From Gracilibacillus salitolerans (GTDB lineage Bacteria > Bacillota > Bacilli > Bacillales > Amphibacillaceae), in NCBI RefSeq assembly GCF_009650095.1, contig NZ_CP045915.1:4650001-4714000 (forward strand): a stretch of 64,000 bases of DNA, read 5' to 3'. This document shows, piece by piece, positions 7,975-17,237 of this stretch; the stretch's first letter is position 1, and each line of letters begins with the position of its first letter. The notes below the pieces were generated by a model, which was not told where the DNA came from, searched no databases, and saw only the letters and a program-made list of their open reading frames with translations. Position numbers and translations under genes: made by a program.

Positions 7975-9786
7975 TCAATCATGAACAGTTTGTGTTGTGA
8001 CTAGATTAGCATAAAAACCCTTTTCTTTCATTAATGATGAATGGGTTCCTTTTTCAATTATTTTACCTTCCTTTAGAACAAGTATCATATCAGCCTTCTC
8101 AATCGTATTCAAGCGATGTGCAATCACAAAACTAGTCTTCCCTTCCATTAATGTTTCTAATGCATCTGTTATTTTTAATTCTGTTATTGTATCAATACTG
8201 CTTGTCGCCTCATCTAATATTAAAATGGACGGATTGGCTAGCATCGCCCTTGCAATCACAATTAGTTGACGTTGTCCTTGGCTAATTCCTTGGCCATTTC
8301 CTTCAAGCATCGTATCATATTGCTTTGGTAATTGTTCGATAAAAGTATGGGCATTCGCCATTTTCGCAGCTTCTTCCACTTCCTGATCGGTAGCATTTAG
8401 CTTTCCATAACGAATATTTTCTCTAACTGTCGCATCAAATAAATAAGAATCCTGCAAAACAACACCTAAATGACTCCGAATACTTTTATTCGTCAGATTA
8501 CTCATCAAATGGCCATCTAATAGGATATCTCCTTCTTGTTCCTCGAAAAATCTAGCTAACAAGGAAATAATCGTTGTTTTTCCTGCTCCGGTAGGTCCAA
8601 CTAATGCTACTGTTTGACCTGGCTTTGCGTGAAAAGATATATCTTGTAAGACGTGTTCATCGGTATGATAAGAAAATGAAACATGACGAAAAGCCACATC
8701 TCCCTTTACCCGGTGAATATCTTGTTTCTTTTGGTTTGTTTCATCTGCCTCTTGATCCATTACTTCAAACGCTCGCTCAGCACCCGCAACCGCAGACAGA
8801 ATCGTATTAAATTGATTGGCTAAATCATTTAATGGACGAGTGAACTGGCGTGCATATGTCGTAAAAGTCACAATGATACCGATTGTAATTGAGCTTGCAT
8901 TGGTAGCCAGCACAATCCAGCCACCGACCCCAACGATAACCGCAAAACCGAAGTTGTTTAAACCGTTCATTAACTTCGGGATAAATCCGGAATATACTTG
9001 AGCCCAGTATCCTACCTTTCTTAATTGTTCATTATGTTGTCGATATTGATCGATCACACGGTGCTCCTGGTGAAACAGTTTCACCATCGAATGACCTGAT
9101 AACGTCTCCTCTAAAAAACCAGTCATTTCACCGAGTTCTTTCTGCTGTTCCTTAAAATAATAACCCGTTCTATTCGTAATCCACTTCATCCCGAGATACA
9201 TTAACGGCACGATGGTTACCGTCATAAAGGTTAGAAGCGGACTAAGCAAGATCATCACAACTAATGTTCCAACGAGTGTCAATATACTTGTCGTCACTTG
9301 AATGACAGCCGTGTTCAACGTTCTACTCACATTTTCAATATCATTGGTCAGCCGGCTCATCAAATCACCACTTTGAGATTTCTGAAAATGCATAACCGGC
9401 AAACGTAAAACATGCTCAAATAGTTCTTTCCGCATAGCAAAAACTGTATTTTGCGAAATATCAATCATCCAATAATTTTGCAATGCCAGTGTTACAGATT
9501 GGAAAACAAAGACAAATGCTAACAGAATAAGAAGCATTTCAAACGAAAAAACACTTTCTGCACCTGTCATTACATCCACTGCCACTCCAATAAAGTAGGG
9601 ACCAAGCAAGGACAATATAGCACTTAGAAACACCATGATTAACACCAGCCAAAACATGATCCTGTCCGTTTTCATATAGCTCCAAATGCGGGTTAAAGTA
9701 GCTCGAAGTTTTTTTACTTTTGGTTTTTTTCCTATCATCGGGTGATGCCTTGACCGTGGCTGAACTTCTACTTTTTTGTTAGCCAT
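7975..9786 (-). CDS. yfiC: Heterodimeric ABC exporter subunit, YfiC-like
   Basis: A 603-residue half-transporter: six membrane helices in residues about 45-340, then the nucleotide-binding domain (about 355-603). Walker A is ALVGPTGAGKTT, Walker B LILDEATSSID with the catalytic glutamate, and the signature is the degenerate ISQGQ. It starts 8 bases inside the 3' end of the partner gene, so the two are translationally coupled. Sizes match Bacillus YfiC (604) and YfiB (573). With the partner it forms an asymmetric multidrug-type exporter: this subunit supplies Walker A/B of the active ATP site. The substrate is unknown. TM287/288-like heterodimers are the structural model. Confidence 0.88.
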   Translation of the reverse strand: MANKKVEVQPRSRHHPMIGKKPKVKKLRATLTRIWSYMKTDRIMFWLVLIMVFLSAILSLLGPYFIGVAVDVMTGAESVFSFEMLLILLAFVFVFQSVTLALQNYWMIDISQNTVFAMRKELFEHVLRLPVMHFQKSQSGDLMSRLTNDIENVSRTLNTAVIQVTTSILTLVGTLVVMILLSPLLTFMTVTIVPLMYLGMKWITNRTGYYFKEQQKELGEMTGFLEETLSGHSMVKLFHQEHRVIDQYRQHNEQLRKVGYWAQVYSGFIPKLMNGLNNFGFAVIVGVGGWIVLATNASSITIGIIVTFTTYARQFTRPLNDLANQFNTILSAVAGAERAFEVMDQEADETNQKKQDIHRVKGDVAFRHVSFSYHTDEHVLQDISFHAKPGQTVALVGPTGAGKTTIISLLARFFEEQEGDILLDGHLMSNLTNKSIRSHLGVVLQDSYLFDATVRENIRYGKLNATDQEVEEAAKMANAHTFIEQLPKQYDTMLEGNGQGISQGQRQLIVIARAMLANPSILILDEATSSIDTITELKITDALETLMEGKTSFVIAHRLNTIEKADMILVLKEGKIIEKGTHSSLMKEKGFYANLVTTQTVHD

Positions 9787-11500
9787 CCAGTGTCACCCCT
9801 TCCTTTTGCTGCGTGCGCCACATTGTTTGATACAAGACATTCGTTTGTAGCAGTTGCTGATGTGTTCCCAACCCGGCTATGCTCCCTTTCTCTAACACAA
9901 TAATCTGATCGGCATCTTTTACTGAGCTGATTTTTTGTGAAACGATAAAAGTAGTGCATTGCCTCAATCTAATCGCTTCTAACACACTTGATTCTGTGGT
10001 GGCATCCAATGCACTTGTGCTGTCATCAAGCAGTAATACACGCGGATTATCTGCTAGTGCCCGAGCGATGGATAACCGCTGTTTTTGCCCCCCTGACAAG
10101 TTCACACCTCTTTGACCAATTAGGGTTTGATAGGCTTCTGGCAAAGTCATAATAAAGTCATGCAGTTGAGCTTCTTTCGCTACTTTTTCTGCTTGTTCTT
10201 GCGCAAGATGTTCGTTTCCCCATGTGATATTATCGAGAATTGTCCCAGAAAATAGAAAACCTTCCTGAGGAACTAACGTCACATCGTGCCTTACCTTATT
10301 TCCTAATTGTTCCATTGGTTTACCATCTACATAAATGATACCTGCTGATGGATGGTACAAATAGGGAATAAGGTGTAATAATGTTGTTTTTCCTGCCCCA
10401 GTTTCTCCTAAAATACCTATTTTTTCTCCCGGCTTAACATGAAAATTAATATTTCTTAATACTTCTTGACTTGTTTGAGGATAGGTAAAGGAAACATCCT
10501 CAAAGTGAATATCACCTTTAATCATTGCTCTTTGCTGCTGTTTGATAACCTCATCATCAGCAGACTGTTTGAGAATATCATCAATTCGCTTTGCGGATGC
10601 TCGCCCTCTTGACAGGTTCATAAGTAAAAAGGAAAACACACCAAAGGATGCCAGCATTCTTGTTGCATAGTTAATGACACCCACCACTTCACCAGCCCTA
10701 GCTGAGCCGGTATCTAGTTGAATGAAACCAAACCATAATAATCCAATCATCGCTATATTCATGATTAACATGACAATGGGCATGACCACTTCCATTATCC
10801 ATAATGCTTGCCTATTTTTATCCTTAAGACTTGTATTTACTTTTGAGAAACGGTTATTTTCAAATGTCATACGATGGAAAGCTTTCACTAGTTTTATTGC
10901 CAACAGGTTTTCACGAATAACGTTATTAATCCGATCCACCCGTTCCTGTACATGTCGAAACAACCGCATCCCCTTAATCATCAACCAAAACATAACCACA
11001 AATAAGATAGGAATTGTAGCTAATAAAATGAAAGCCAGAGGTATGTTTAATGTAAATGACATCACAATGCCAAATATGATAAACAAAGGTGCGCGCAACA
11101 TTATTCGCATAAAGGTAAATAATAAATTTTGGACTTGTATTACGTCATTCGTCATTCTCGTCAATAAAGTGGATGTGGCAAATTGTTGAATTTTCATCGC
11201 AGAAAACATTTGAATATTACGAAACATATCATTCCGCATATCATGTCCTACGCCTTGACTAACTTCTGCTGCAAAGAAAGAACTCGTAATACCGGCTGCA
11301 AATGCTAATAAGGTGATTGCCAATAGAATAGCCCCATACAAATAAATAGTCGACATATCTTCTGCGATAATGCCATCATCTATCATTTTTGCCATAATGA
11401 TCGGCTGTACCAATTCTACTATTAACTCTACAACCATTAGAAAAAGTGCTAGGAACATTGCTTTTTTATATGTATTTGCATATGTAAAAATAATTTTCAT
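9779..11500 (-). CDS. yfiB: Heterodimeric ABC exporter subunit, YfiB-like
   Basis: A 573-residue half-transporter and first gene of the pair. Six membrane helices span roughly residues 15-300; the ATPase domain follows from about 330. Walker A is GILGETGAGKTT and the signature is canonical LSGGQKQR, but Walker B reads VLLLDDSTSALD, with aspartate where the catalytic glutamate is expected. So this subunit's own ATP site is degenerate while its signature completes the active site of the YfiC-like partner, the known division of labour in heterodimeric exporters. A GGAGGATAACG site precedes the ATG at 11500. BmrC/BmrD-type drug exporters are an alternative, but the lengths fit YfiBC better. Confidence 0.88.
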   Translation of the reverse strand: MKIIFTYANTYKKAMFLALFLMVVELIVELVQPIIMAKMIDDGIIAEDMSTIYLYGAILLAITLLAFAAGITSSFFAAEVSQGVGHDMRNDMFRNIQMFSAMKIQQFATSTLLTRMTNDVIQVQNLLFTFMRIMLRAPLFIIFGIVMSFTLNIPLAFILLATIPILFVVMFWLMIKGMRLFRHVQERVDRINNVIRENLLAIKLVKAFHRMTFENNRFSKVNTSLKDKNRQALWIMEVVMPIVMLIMNIAMIGLLWFGFIQLDTGSARAGEVVGVINYATRMLASFGVFSFLLMNLSRGRASAKRIDDILKQSADDEVIKQQQRAMIKGDIHFEDVSFTYPQTSQEVLRNINFHVKPGEKIGILGETGAGKTTLLHLIPYLYHPSAGIIYVDGKPMEQLGNKVRHDVTLVPQEGFLFSGTILDNITWGNEHLAQEQAEKVAKEAQLHDFIMTLPEAYQTLIGQRGVNLSGGQKQRLSIARALADNPRVLLLDDSTSALDATTESSVLEAIRLRQCTTFIVSQKISSVKDADQIIVLEKGSIAGLGTHQQLLQTNVLYQTMWRTQQKEGVTLDG

Positions 11501-11785
11501 CGTTATCCTCCATTATCTCTCTATTTTATATTATAACGGAATTAAAGCGCTTCCTCCATTCATCTTGTTTAAGAACGTGTAAATTTTGTAAAGCAATTAA
11601 TAAAATTGTTATATTTCGGTAAATCATATGGCTTTTTTACAATTTTCGATAGATAATGACGTTGCAAGAAAACTATGGAATTCACAAAGATACTGTCAGC
11701 TTTTTTACCACTCTAATAGATTTTATTGTTTAATCCATAGACAATATTCTTGTAATACTAAGATTTTCAAGGGGGATTTAGAGAA

Positions 11786-12784
11786 ATGAAAAAAATACTT
11801 TTATTGTTAGTCGCTTTGTTAACTTTCTTTGTTATCACAGCTTGTGGTCAAAGTGATGATTCAAACGGCAGCAGCAATGATGAGAGTGAGAACACAGAAG
11901 AAAATACCAACGAGGATACAGATGCAGAAGAAACAGAAGAGAATGAAGCAGAAGCTAGTGATGAAGCAGACCTTCCTGAAGAACTGATTATGGGATTCGT
12001 TCCATCACAAGATTCTGACACCATTGCAGATACCGTTGCTCCTTTAGCGGACAAGCTTTCAGAAGAATTAGGAATCCCAGTCGAAGGAAAAGTTATGACA
12101 AACTACACGGCACTAGTTGAAGCAATGGGCACTAATGAAGTACAAATCGGTTTTATTCCTGCTTTTGCTTATGTACTAGCAAACGAAAAACATGATGTTG
12201 AGGTAATCTTGAAATCCGAACGCTATGGCAGTGGAACATATGTAGCACAATATCTTGTAGACGCTGACTCCGATTACGAAGAATTAGCTGATTTAGAAGA
12301 TGCCGTTTGGGCTTATGGAGACCCGACATCTACCAGTGGTTACTTATTCCCGGCAGCACAAATTATGGATGAGTTTGGTGTAGACGATCCACAAACAGAA
12401 TTTTTCTCTGAAGCATATCAAACTGGTGGACATGATAACTCAGCAATTGAAGTTTATCAAGGAAACGCAGATGTAGCAACTACTTTCGATGATGTTCGAA
12501 CTGAATTAGAAGAAGAATATCCAGATATCATGGAAAAAACAAGAGTTCTTGGATATACAGATGAAATTCCCAACGATACCATTTCTATAACGAAGGAATT
12601 AAGTGGTGAGCTAGTTCAAACGATTAAAGATTCTTTCCTATCATTTAATGATGATGAAGAGATGATCCAAATTATGAATGATGTGTACAGTTGGGATGCA
12701 ATCATTGAAGCTGAAGACAGCGAATATGACGTTGTTCGCAGTACTTACAATAAATTCGGTGATGATATAAGCTTAGATGAATAA
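11786..12784 (+). CDS. phnD: Phosphonate/phosphite-type ABC transporter binding lipoprotein
   Basis: A 332-residue secreted lipoprotein. The signal peptide has a lipobox VITAC with the lipidated cysteine at residue 20, followed by a long Ser/Asn/Asp/Glu-rich linker (about 21-65). The mature domain starts with LIMGFVPSQDSDTIADTVAPL, typical of PhnD-family binding proteins for phosphonate, phosphite or phosphate; YGDPTSTSGYLFPAAQI near residue 180 is the anion-binding strand-helix. It is followed by the ATPase and two permeases. No C-P lyase or phosphite dehydrogenase gene lies near, so the ligand is open. A perfect palindrome after the gene may raise its expression over the downstream genes. 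Confidence 0.88.
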   Translation: MKKILLLLVALLTFFVITACGQSDDSNGSSNDESENTEENTNEDTDAEETEENEAEASDEADLPEELIMGFVPSQDSDTIADTVAPLADKLSEELGIPVEGKVMTNYTALVEAMGTNEVQIGFIPAFAYVLANEKHDVEVILKSERYGSGTYVAQYLVDADSDYEELADLEDAVWAYGDPTSTSGYLFPAAQIMDEFGVDDPQTEFFSEAYQTGGHDNSAIEVYQGNADVATTFDDVRTELEEEYPDIMEKTRVLGYTDEIPNDTISITKELSGELVQTIKDSFLSFNDDEEMIQIMNDVYSWDAIIEAEDSEYDVVRSTYNKFGDDISLDE

Positions 12785-13000
12785 GAAAAGCGTAGAGCGC
12801 CCGTTCAGCAACGTACAAACTGCGCCCGAGCAACACGGGTGGATCGATGTTGCCACGCAAAGTGGCGATTTTAATCGATCATACTTCCGGAAAGAGATAA
12901 AGGAAACTCTTTGGGAGCTGAAAGCGAATCGATGTTGACTTATCGTACGGAGCTAGACAGATACGCAAATTTTATACTTTCTTTACTATAAGATAGGTTG
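12785..13000. other. Structured non-coding spacer between phnD and phnC
   Basis: No gene is present. Nested inverted segments are visible: GATCGAT with ATCGATC around GTTGCCAC..GTGGC, and CTTTCCGGAAAG-like stems near 12890. Composition is more GC-rich than the flanking genes. It may be a decayed repeat; no second copy was found in the window. Confidence 0.4.
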
Positions 13001-13029
13001 AACAGGAGAGAGCATGCTCTCTCCTGTTT
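13001..13029 (+). terminator. Perfect palindrome between phnD and phnC (attenuator or stabiliser)
   Basis: AACAGGAGAGAGCA is followed immediately by its exact complement, giving a 14 bp self-complementary sequence ending in TTTC. It lies 26 bases upstream of the phnC start. With only a short T-run it may be a leaky terminator or an mRNA 3'-end stabiliser that sets a high PhnD to PhnC/E ratio. Confidence 0.55.
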
Positions 13030-13054
13030 CCATATGAATGAAAGGGGCTAGACC

Positions 13055-13831
13055 ATGATTGAGTTCAATGATGTCTCACTTGTCTATCCAAATGGGACAG
13101 AAGGGTTAAAAAATATAAATGCAAAAATCAATGAAGGAGAATTTGTCGTTATCGTCGGTCTTTCTGGGGCAGGTAAATCTACTTTTATCCGCAGTATTAA
13201 CCGACTCGTAACACCTACTAGTGGCTCTTTAATAGTAGATGATGAAGATATTTTAAAAGCTAATGGCAAAGACTTACGAAAGCTCCGCACCAAGATCGGA
13301 ATGATTTTTCAAAGCTATAACCTAGTAAAGCGATCCACCGTTATGAAAAATGTTATTTCAGGTCGCTTAGGTTATACAGGAACATTAAGAAGTATTTTGA
13401 ACATATTTTCTAAAGAAGATAAATTATTAGCATATGAAAATTTGAAACGTGTAAACATTGAGGAAAAATTATATAACCGTGCTGATGAACTGAGTGGTGG
13501 GCAGCAGCAACGTGTTAGTATTGCCCGTGTGCTAACACAAAAACCGAAATTAATCTTAGCGGATGAACCGGTAGCAAGCCTTGATCCACCTACCTCTCAC
13601 CAGGTAATGAAATATTTAAAGCAGATTAACCGTGAAGATAAAATCACAACGATTGTGAACCTTCACTTTATTGATATGGCGATGGAATATGCCGACCGAA
13701 TTATCGGCATGCGTGCTGGTGAAGTGGTTTTTGATGGTCCAGCAAGTGATGTGACTGAACAAACATTTGAAGAAATCTATGGTCGCTCGATCCGTGACGA
13801 AGACCGTCGAGGAGGGGTGGAGGATGAGTAA
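13055..13831 (+). CDS. phnC: Phosphonate-type ABC transporter ATP-binding protein
   Basis: A 258-residue cytoplasmic ATPase. Walker A is GLSGAGKST near residues 35-43, the signature LSGGQQQR near 148, Walker B LILADEPVASLDP near 166-178 and the switch histidine lies in IVNLHFIDMA. The NLVKRSTVMKNVISGRLGY segment after the Q-loop is typical of PhnC. It begins after GAAAGGGGC and overlaps the next gene by 8 bases, so ATPase and permease are translationally coupled. With PhnD and the two permeases it forms a complete importer. Confidence 0.9.
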   Translation: MIEFNDVSLVYPNGTEGLKNINAKINEGEFVVIVGLSGAGKSTFIRSINRLVTPTSGSLIVDDEDILKANGKDLRKLRTKIGMIFQSYNLVKRSTVMKNVISGRLGYTGTLRSILNIFSKEDKLLAYENLKRVNIEEKLYNRADELSGGQQQRVSIARVLTQKPKLILADEPVASLDPPTSHQVMKYLKQINREDKITTIVNLHFIDMAMEYADRIIGMRAGEVVFDGPASDVTEQTFEEIYGRSIRDEDRRGGVEDE

Positions 13832-14624
13832 AGAATCTTCCTTCGTTCCAAAAGGTTTATATCCTTTTAAGACCAAGTTAATCATTACTATCGCATTAAT
13901 GGTTGTCACTGGCTTTTATTTACTTAGTTCGATTAAAACGGAATCATTTATTGTTCATTTTTTTGTAAAGTTGCCGAATGTCTTTGGCTTAGTAGGTGAT
14001 TTTTTTCCACCTGATTGGAGTTATGTCAACCAAGTATGGCCGAAGTTGTTTGAAACGCTACATATAGCTATTATTGCAACCACTATCGCAGTTATTATCA
14101 GTATTCCTTTTTCTTTATTAACTGCTAATAATGTGACAACCAATACCTGGATCTATCAAGGGATGCGCCTTATCTTAAATATCATCCGTACGATCCCGGA
14201 TATTATTTTAGCGGTTGTATTTGTCGGTTTATTTGGTATTGGTGCCTTTTCTGGGATTATCGCCTTGATCATTTTCGCAGTTGGGATTCTAGTGAAACTA
14301 ATGAGTGAAGTGATTGAGACGATTGATATGAATCAGACAGAGGCAATTCGTGCATCGGGCGGGAATGGGATGCAGACAATTAGTTTTGCGATTGTGCCTC
14401 AAGTACTGCCACAATTCATCTCATTCAGTCTGTACGTATTCGAAATAAACATCCGTGCCTCACTGGTATTAGGGTTAGTTGGTGCCGGTGGTATTGGTCA
14501 ACTATTAAACACACAAATCAACTTTATGAACTATCCGGCTGTTAGTACGATTATTATCATTGTATTTGCCGTGGTCGTTGTGATTGATTTCATTAGTGGT
14601 AAGTTAAGGGAGGGACTTGTATAA
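13824..14624 (+). CDS. phnE: Phosphonate-type ABC transporter permease 1
   Basis: A 266-residue inner-membrane permease with about six helices and the binding-protein-dependent transport loop EAIRASGGNGMQTISFAIVP near residue 170, the site that docks on the ATPase. The start at 13824 follows GGAGGGGTGGAGG; an upstream in-frame ATG at 13767 lies inside phnC and is rejected. The gene overlaps phnC by 8 bases and its stop overlaps the next start by one base. PhnE permeases are often encoded as two different subunits in Bacillales, as here. Confidence 0.88.
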   Translation: MSKESSFVPKGLYPFKTKLIITIALMVVTGFYLLSSIKTESFIVHFFVKLPNVFGLVGDFFPPDWSYVNQVWPKLFETLHIAIIATTIAVIISIPFSLLTANNVTTNTWIYQGMRLILNIIRTIPDIILAVVFVGLFGIGAFSGIIALIIFAVGILVKLMSEVIETIDMNQTEAIRASGGNGMQTISFAIVPQVLPQFISFSLYVFEINIRASLVLGLVGAGGIGQLLNTQINFMNYPAVSTIIIIVFAVVVVIDFISGKLREGLV

Positions 14625-15427
14625 TGTCAGAACAATTGACTCTTCCGGAAAAACCAAAAAGTAAGCTTACATTATATAAACGCATTTTCATTTTTATCCT
14701 TATTGCGTTGATTTATATTTGGACATTTACAAGTCTTGAAATACGCTGGGATAATATTTTCAGTGAACGTACATTAGATAACTTTGATCGAATTATACCA
14801 AAATTCTTCCAGCCAGCTGTTGAAGAAACCGGGAATATTCTCGAAATGATGTTCGAGACATTGTTTATAGCCTATACCGGATCATTGGCAGCAGCTATCA
14901 TTGCCGTGCCGCTTGCATTCTTATGTGCTTCAAACATGGTTCGCAACAAATTTCTAAATAATATCGGCATGTGGATTTTAGGTGGAGTACGAGCCTTTCC
15001 CGAGATTGTGCTTGCGATTATTTTTGTGGCAGCTGTAGGACCAAATCCTTTTGCCGGGGTATTGGCGATTGCCATTGGTTCGACCGGGATGCTTGGGAAG
15101 TTATATTCCGAGGTTATTGAATCAATTGATATGAATACTATTGAAGCTTTGGAAGCCAGTGGTGCAAATAAATTGCAAATTCTATTTTACGGGATCTTTC
15201 CACAGGTATTGCCTGAGTTTCTATCCTATGCGATTTATCGATTCGAGATTGACGTTCGTGCTTCTTCCGTGCTGGGGATCGTTGGTGCGGGTGGTATCGG
15301 TACATTGATTACCTTTGCCTATATGAATCGAAATTGGGAAGAAGTAGGGATGATTCTGCTTGTAATTATAATTACCGTTACCATTATTGATCAGATTTCA
15401 GGTTTTCTTCGTAAGCGATTGGTTTAA
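14624..15427 (+). CDS. phnE2: Phosphonate-type ABC transporter permease 2
   Basis: A 267-residue permease paralogous to the preceding gene, with helices from about residue 17 onward and the ATPase-docking loop EALEASGANKLQILFYGIFP near residue 175. The shared C-terminal block RASSVLGIVGAGGIGTLI corresponds to RASLVLGLVGAGGIGQLL in its partner, showing that the pair arose by duplication. It overlaps the upstream stop by one base (TAATG), so the two are translationally coupled. It is the last gene of the operon and is followed by a strong terminator. Confidence 0.88.
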   Translation: MSEQLTLPEKPKSKLTLYKRIFIFILIALIYIWTFTSLEIRWDNIFSERTLDNFDRIIPKFFQPAVEETGNILEMMFETLFIAYTGSLAAAIIAVPLAFLCASNMVRNKFLNNIGMWILGGVRAFPEIVLAIIFVAAVGPNPFAGVLAIAIGSTGMLGKLYSEVIESIDMNTIEALEASGANKLQILFYGIFPQVLPEFLSYAIYRFEIDVRASSVLGIVGAGGIGTLITFAYMNRNWEEVGMILLVIIITVTIIDQISGFLRKRLV

Positions 15428-15470
15428 ACTAAATGAACGCTTTAGCAACGCTACTAGATTAGTTTAATAC

Positions 15471-15512
15471 AAACAAACCGTCATAGTTCACTTAACTATG
15501 ACGGTTTGTTTT
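15471..15512. terminator. Bidirectional terminator between the phn operon and the DUF1002 gene
   Basis: A perfect 18 bp stem begins AAACAAACCGTCATAGTT and closes over a 5-base loop; T-rich sequence follows in both directions. The flanking genes converge, so it can serve both. Confidence 0.85.
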
Positions 15513-15537
15513 CACTTCTAAGGCGAGGAAAGTCCCC

Positions 15538-16443
15538 TTAATTGAATAGGCCTCTAATGGAGTCGAGAATGTTTTGGAAAAAGTTTTTGACCCCTTGCCA
15601 GAATCCTTCGGTGTCGCCTCCAGTTACTTCGTCTAGTTTTCCTTTGAGGTCACTGACGATTGTTTCCAGTTGTTCGGTGACTTGACCGAAGTCGATGTTC
15701 AGTTCGCGCATTTTTTCAAACAAATTCGTGAGCATTTCTCGGTCTTCTGGGCTTAGTTCGATATTCAATTTGTCCAATTGCTCACTAACAATACGCTCGA
15801 CATCTTCTTTGGTTGCTGGATTTTGTTCTGAGATCTCACGCTTAATTTCACTCAATAGTTCACTAACTTTTTCTTGATCAATTCCTGCGTCTTTTGCTAG
15901 GTCTGTTGCTACGTCTAATTCCTCATTTGCTACTTCCATTCGATCTTGATCTAAAGTTTCCCCATCAACATTAAAAGCTTTGTAAATCCCTGTCAGAGCT
16001 GAATGTCCTGTTACCTTTTTCGGTGATGCTACTTCGATAAGCGCATTTTCTACACCAGCTGTTAATAAGGCGTTTGCGTACATTTCATTGGTTACTTCCG
16101 TTATATTTTCTGGGTTGACAACATTGACAACCACTCCATGTCCTTCTTCTTTACGTGTAATTTTTGCAGAAGAGTACATATTAGAGCTTGGATCTCCACC
16201 AATGAAATTAACAAGGTCTTCAGCCGTCACCGTATATTCATCTACTTGTTCAGGGTCTGTTGCGTTTAATAAACTTCTTACTTTATCTCTATCTGAATCT
16301 GACAGCGCCTCACCGAGCACTACTTTCGGTTTACCATACCTTTCATCAATGACGTCTTCATCACCATCACTTGCCAAAGCAAAAGGTGCGACAGCTAGTC
16401 CGATTAAGGTCACTACAATAAGCATCCATGTTATTTTTTTCAT
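15538..16443 (-). CDS. Secreted DUF1002 protein (YpuA family)
   Basis: A 301-residue exported protein. Residues 1-24 form a signal peptide with an A-L-A cleavage site before SDGDEDV. The DUF1002 domain covers about residues 35-200 (YGKPKVVLGEAL, FIGGDPSSNMYSSAKI, TGHSALTGIYKAF); the C-terminal part is predicted helical, acidic and coiled (about 200-300), ending in an aromatic amphipathic segment. Bacillus YpuA belongs here; the biochemical role is unknown. An AAGGAGATAATCT site precedes the ATG. It is monocistronic, with a structured repeat (16475-16635) directly upstream. Confidence 0.85.
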   Translation of the reverse strand: MKKITWMLIVVTLIGLAVAPFALASDGDEDVIDERYGKPKVVLGEALSDSDRDKVRSLLNATDPEQVDEYTVTAEDLVNFIGGDPSSNMYSSAKITRKEEGHGVVVNVVNPENITEVTNEMYANALLTAGVENALIEVASPKKVTGHSALTGIYKAFNVDGETLDQDRMEVANEELDVATDLAKDAGIDQEKVSELLSEIKREISEQNPATKEDVERIVSEQLDKLNIELSPEDREMLTNLFEKMRELNIDFGQVTEQLETIVSDLKGKLDEVTGGDTEGFWQGVKNFFQNILDSIRGLFN

Positions 16444-16474
16444 AGATTATCTCCTTTTCGCGATAATACTTACT

Positions 16475-16635
16475 CTTATCACGGCGCTAACCGGCTGCAA
16501 GACCCACACTTCAAATTTCGAGCATTGCTAGGAAGATAAGTGGGGGATCACGTACGCTAACACCCTGATAAGTTTCTCTATCAATCAGTAGGGTAAAACC
16601 CACACTAATTGAAGTCTCACTTTATATTATGATAG
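16475..16635. repeat. Multi-hairpin dispersed repeat (copy c), upstream of the DUF1002 gene
   Basis: Shares GGCGCTAACCGGCTGCAAGACC, ACGCTAACACCCTGATAAGTTTC, CTATCAATCAGTAGGGT and the terminal TCTCACTTTAT with copies at 4045 and 7803, in the same orientation and again just upstream of a minus-strand gene start. Non-coding. Confidence 0.7.
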
Positions 16636-16712
16636 ATTTTTATAATTATGGGAAGAAATTTATGCTTTTTTATATACTTTTTCCTAAAATGAAAGCGGCT
16701 AAACCTATAAAA

Positions 16713-16746
16713 CAAAAAACTTCCAGCCTATGAACAGGACTGGAAG
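16713..16746 (-). terminator. Terminator after ridA
   Basis: CTTCCAG and CTGGAAG form a stem with a 13-base loop, followed on the minus strand by TTTTTTGTTTT, 11 bases beyond the ridA stop. Confidence 0.75.
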
Positions 16747-16756
16747 ATACTTTTGC

Positions 16757-17134
16757 TTATTTTTTTGCAATTACATCCATTTCTACGCCAACACCTTTAG
16801 GTAATTTGCTCACCTCTACTGTCGCTCTTGCCGGATATGGTTCTTGTAAAAACTGCGCATATGCCTCATTGATAGTAGCAAAGTCATCCATGTTCGTAAT
16901 ATAAATTGTGAATTTCACAACATTGGCAAATGTTAAACCTGCTTCAGATAAAATTGCATCCAAGTTTTTCATTACTTGTTCTGTCTGAGTGGCAATATCC
17001 CCCTCTACTACTTCCATTGTTTCCGGATTTAGCGGGATTTGACCCGAAACAAAGACTAAATCTCCTGCATCAATTGCTTGTGAATAAGGCCCAATTGCTT
17101 GTGGCGCTTTATCTGTATGTATTGCTTTAACCAT
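16757..17134 (-). CDS. ridA: RidA family enamine/imine deaminase
   Basis: A 125-residue cytoplasmic protein of the RidA/YjgF/YabJ family, which hydrolyses reactive enamines such as 2-aminoacrylate. Family hallmarks are QAIGPYSQAIDAGDLVFVSG near residues 12-31, the NMDDF..IN segment and the arginine of the PARATVEVSKLP block near residue 105, which binds the carboxylate of the substrate. Length is typical (124-130) and the protein should be a trimer. A AAAGGAAGTAG site precedes the ATG. It is divergently transcribed from yjbQ and has its own terminator. Confidence 0.93.
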   Translation of the reverse strand: MVKAIHTDKAPQAIGPYSQAIDAGDLVFVSGQIPLNPETMEVVEGDIATQTEQVMKNLDAILSEAGLTFANVVKFTIYITNMDDFATINEAYAQFLQEPYPARATVEVSKLPKGVGVEMDVIAKK

Positions 17135-17237
17135 TTTTACTACTTCCTTTCCATATTTGTATTTACAGAAAATTTTAACATATAATTGATTTCTAGTAGA
17201 ATATTTATAACACTATTCTAAAAAAGGGATGATAATA

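Noticed and set aside
10722..11189. 155-codon plus-strand open frame
   Set aside because: Antisense shadow of the YfiB-like membrane domain, no ribosome site.
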